Shown piece after piece: positions 6,415 to 7,772 of a stretch of DNA of 7,772 nt (position 1 is the stretch's first letter; each line of letters starts with the position of its first letter). The stretch covers positions 1-7,772 of the forward strand of contig JAEUKU010000135.1 of NCBI GenBank assembly GCA_016794075.1. The letters run 5' to 3'. Position numbers and translations under genes: made by a program. The notes below the pieces were generated by a model, which was given only the letters and a program-made list of their open reading frames with translations, searched no databases and was not told the DNA's origin. The stretch comes from Rhodospirillaceae bacterium. GTDB lineage: Bacteria > Pseudomonadota > Alphaproteobacteria > Dongiales > Dongiaceae.

Positions 6415-6918
6415 ATGACGCAAAATACTGCCAACTCCCCGCTGGATGCCGTCGACCTGAAAATCCTGGCCGCGCTGCAGGAGAATTGCCGCATCACTCT
6501 AGCAGAATTGTCCGAGCATGTCGGGCTGTCGCAATCGCCCTGCCTGCGCCGGTGGCGGCGGCTGGAGGACGACGGCTACATCACGCGCTACACGGCGCTG
6601 GTGAACGCGCGCAAGCTCGGCAGCAAGATGATGGCCTTCGTCGAGATCAAGCTCGCGATCCACAGCGACGAGGCGATCGAGGCCTTCGAGCGCGCCATCC
6701 GCCAGGCGCCGCAGGTGCAGGAATGCCATTTGATGACCGGCCAGCGCGACTATCTGCTGCGCGTGCTGGTCGACGACCTCGACGGCTATGACGATTTCGT
6801 CAAGACGGTGCTGCGGTCGATCAGCAACATCAGCTCGATGGAAACCTCCTTCGCGCTGCATGAGGTGAAGACGCTGACGCAGGTCTTCGAGATGAGGCCG
6901 GCAAAGAAGGCCGGATGA
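6415..6918 (+). CDS. Lrp/AsnC-family transcriptional regulator (mdeR-like)
   Basis: The 167-residue protein has the standard Lrp architecture. A helix-turn-helix domain covers about residues 10-60, starting LDAVDLKILAALQEN (10-24) and with the recognition helix around LSQSPCLRRWRRLEDDGYI (38-56). A RAM ligand-binding and oligomerisation domain covers about 70-155, with the characteristic TGQRDYLLRVLV segment (108-119). Such proteins form dimers to octamers and sense amino acids. It is divergent from the PLP enzyme and E1-like pair, the position of P. putida mdeR, a regulator of methionine gamma-lyase. Methionine or a related amino acid is therefore the likely signal, by inference. The ATG at 6415 has no Shine-Dalgarno. 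The stop overlaps the next gene's start as ATGA, so the regulator and the ChaC-like enzyme are probably cotranscribed and translationally coupled. Confidence 0.93.
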   Translation: MTQNTANSPLDAVDLKILAALQENCRITLAELSEHVGLSQSPCLRRWRRLEDDGYITRYTALVNARKLGSKMMAFVEIKLAIHSDEAIEAFERAIRQAPQVQECHLMTGQRDYLLRVLVDDLDGYDDFVKTVLRSISNISSMETSFALHEVKTLTQVFEMRPAKKAG

Positions 6919-7604
6919 AGCCGCGCACGCCCCGAAGCCTGGCGCTGACCCGCGCGATGATCGCGGCGCGCTTTCCGCAATGCCCGAAGGACGACCCGGC
7001 CGCGCACCGGCAGCTGAGCGAGGCGGAGGTCGAGGCCTATCTCGACCGCATCCTCTTGGAGCAGGACGAGGGTGATCTCTGGGTCTTCGGCTATGGCTCG
7101 CTGATGTGGAAGCCGGAGATGGACTACGCGGAGGCGCGGCCGGCGCTGCTGCGCGGCTGGCATCGCCGCTTCTGCCTGTGGCAATGGCGCTGGCGCGGTT
7201 CGCGCCGCACGCCCGGCGTCATGCTGGCGCTGGATAAGGGCGGCGCCTGCCGCGGCGTCGCGTTCCGCCTGGCCGCGCCCGGCGTACGCGACAAGGTCGC
7301 CGCCGTCTGGAAGCGCGAGATGAGCGGCAACGGCTACCGTCCGCGCTGGGTCAAGCTCGTCACCCGGCAAGGCCCGGTGCGCGCCATCGTCTTCACCGCC
7401 AACACCGAATGCGAGCGCTATGCCGGCCGCGTGCCCGACGAAGTGGTCGCCGACCATATCGCCCAGGCCTGCGGCGAGGCCGGCGCCTGCGCCGAATACC
7501 TGCTGGAGACTGTGCTCAAATGCGAGGAACTCGGCATCCACGACCCGTTCCTGTGGCGGCTGCAGGAACTGGTGGCGGAAAGAATGGGCAGGGTGGCGGA
7601 ATAG
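6915..7604 (+). CDS. chaC: ChaC-like gamma-glutamylcyclotransferase (glutathione-specific)
   Basis: The 229-residue protein matches bacterial ChaC, a cytosolic enzyme that cleaves glutathione to 5-oxoproline and cysteinylglycine. The substrate loop VFGYGSLMWKPEM is at residues 57-69. It is followed by a conserved core with RRFCLWQWRWRGSRRTPG (84-101), where bacterial members have a matching arginine and tryptophan-rich stretch. E135 in VWKREM fits the catalytic glutamate, and the YRPRWVKL strand (141-148) follows it. An N-terminal extension of about 55 residues before the core is normal for bacterial ChaC. The start overlaps the Lrp-type gene's stop (ATGA), so coupled translation with the regulator is likely. 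Next to sulfur amino acid degradation genes and a glutathione transferase, a role in recycling glutathione cysteine is plausible. Whether the enzyme acts on glutathione in this organism is known only from family behaviour. Confidence 0.92.
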   Translation: MKPRTPRSLALTRAMIAARFPQCPKDDPAAHRQLSEAEVEAYLDRILLEQDEGDLWVFGYGSLMWKPEMDYAEARPALLRGWHRRFCLWQWRWRGSRRTPGVMLALDKGGACRGVAFRLAAPGVRDKVAAVWKREMSGNGYRPRWVKLVTRQGPVRAIVFTANTECERYAGRVPDEVVADHIAQACGEAGACAEYLLETVLKCEELGIHDPFLWRLQELVAERMGRVAE

Positions 7605-7642
7605 GTCTAGGCTGCGGCCAAAGCAGTCGTCACAGGTGATTT

Positions 7643-7772
7643 TTGGACCTCATCCTCTACGGTAACCGCGAATCCGGGCACTCGTACAAGGTGCGCCTGG
7701 CGCTGACGCTCATGCAGGCGCCGCACGAATACCGCCCGGTGGACATCTCCCTGCCGCGCGAGCAGCGGCCGG
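7643..7772 (+). CDS. Glutathione S-transferase-like protein, partial (N-terminal 43 residues only)
   Basis: The fragment shows the thioredoxin-like N-terminal domain of cytosolic glutathione S-transferases. An opening strand LILYGNRESG (3-12) is followed by the helix HSYKVRLALTLMQAPHEY (13-30) and the second strand RPVDISL (31-37). The serine and tyrosine near residues 11-15 lie where these enzymes activate the glutathione thiol. The TTG at 7643 is taken as start because an in-frame TGA lies at 7637-7639, no other start codon lies nearby, and AGGTGA (7634-7639) is a reasonable ribosome site. The next in-frame alternative, GTG at 7691, would remove the whole first strand. The gene starts 38 bases after the ChaC-like gene on the same strand and may be cotranscribed with it. 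Subclass and substrate cannot be told from this piece. Confidence 0.8.
   Translation, partial: MDLILYGNRESGHSYKVRLALTLMQAPHEYRPVDISLPREQRP

Noticed and set aside
1..7772. Defence system, phage, toxin-antitoxin, CRISPR or secondary-metabolite cluster
   Set aside because: All eight genes fall into familiar metabolic, transport or regulatory families. I saw no direct-repeat arrays, transposase motifs or toxin-size gene pairs.

Overview
The window is about 65% GC and densely coded. Its codon use, long antisense open frames and intergenic palindromes look like a high-GC alphaproteobacterium, with Rhizobiales or Rhodospirillales the best guess. That placement is inference from style and gene content, because there is no rRNA or marker gene. 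I see eight protein-coding genes, two of them cut by the window ends. No tRNA, rRNA, CRISPR array, insertion sequence or phage gene is visible, and no gene-free stretch exceeds about 150 bases.

Left part (1-2298): a flavodoxin-fold NAD(P)H:quinone-type oxidoreductase runs off the left edge on the minus strand. A LysR-family regulator reads away from it on the plus strand. The short gap between them carries a perfect 8+8 bp inverted repeat, a likely operator. The regulator ends tail-to-tail with a TauE/SafE-type membrane transporter gene, and their stop codons overlap in a shared CTAG.

Central part (2434-6918): this is the most informative block. An Lrp/AsnC-type regulator is divergent from a PLP-dependent Cys/Met-metabolism enzyme, which is followed on the same strand by a homodimeric, AceE-like 2-oxoacid dehydrogenase E1. 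The arrangement matches the mdeR-mdeA-mdeB locus of Pseudomonas putida (Lrp-type regulator, L-methionine gamma-lyase, E1-like 2-oxobutyrate-processing enzyme). The inferred pathway is gamma-elimination of a sulfur amino acid to 2-oxobutyrate, ammonia and a thiol, followed by decarboxylation of the 2-oxoacid by the E1. The PLP enzyme lacks the cysteine typical of true methionine gamma-lyases, so its substrate is open. A REP-like nested palindrome separates the two enzyme genes, and a strong terminator-like hairpin lies just before the TauE-type gene downstream.

Right part (6915-7772): a ChaC-type gamma-glutamylcyclotransferase overlaps the Lrp gene by ATGA. It is followed, 38 bases later, by the start of a glutathione S-transferase-like gene with an apparent TTG start. 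Much of the window therefore points to sulfur and thiol metabolism: sulfur amino acid breakdown, a possible sulfur-anion exporter, glutathione degradation and glutathione conjugation. I found no clearly new multi-gene system. The most useful leads are the variant mde-like locus, its intergenic control region, and the terminator or attenuator abutting the transporter gene.
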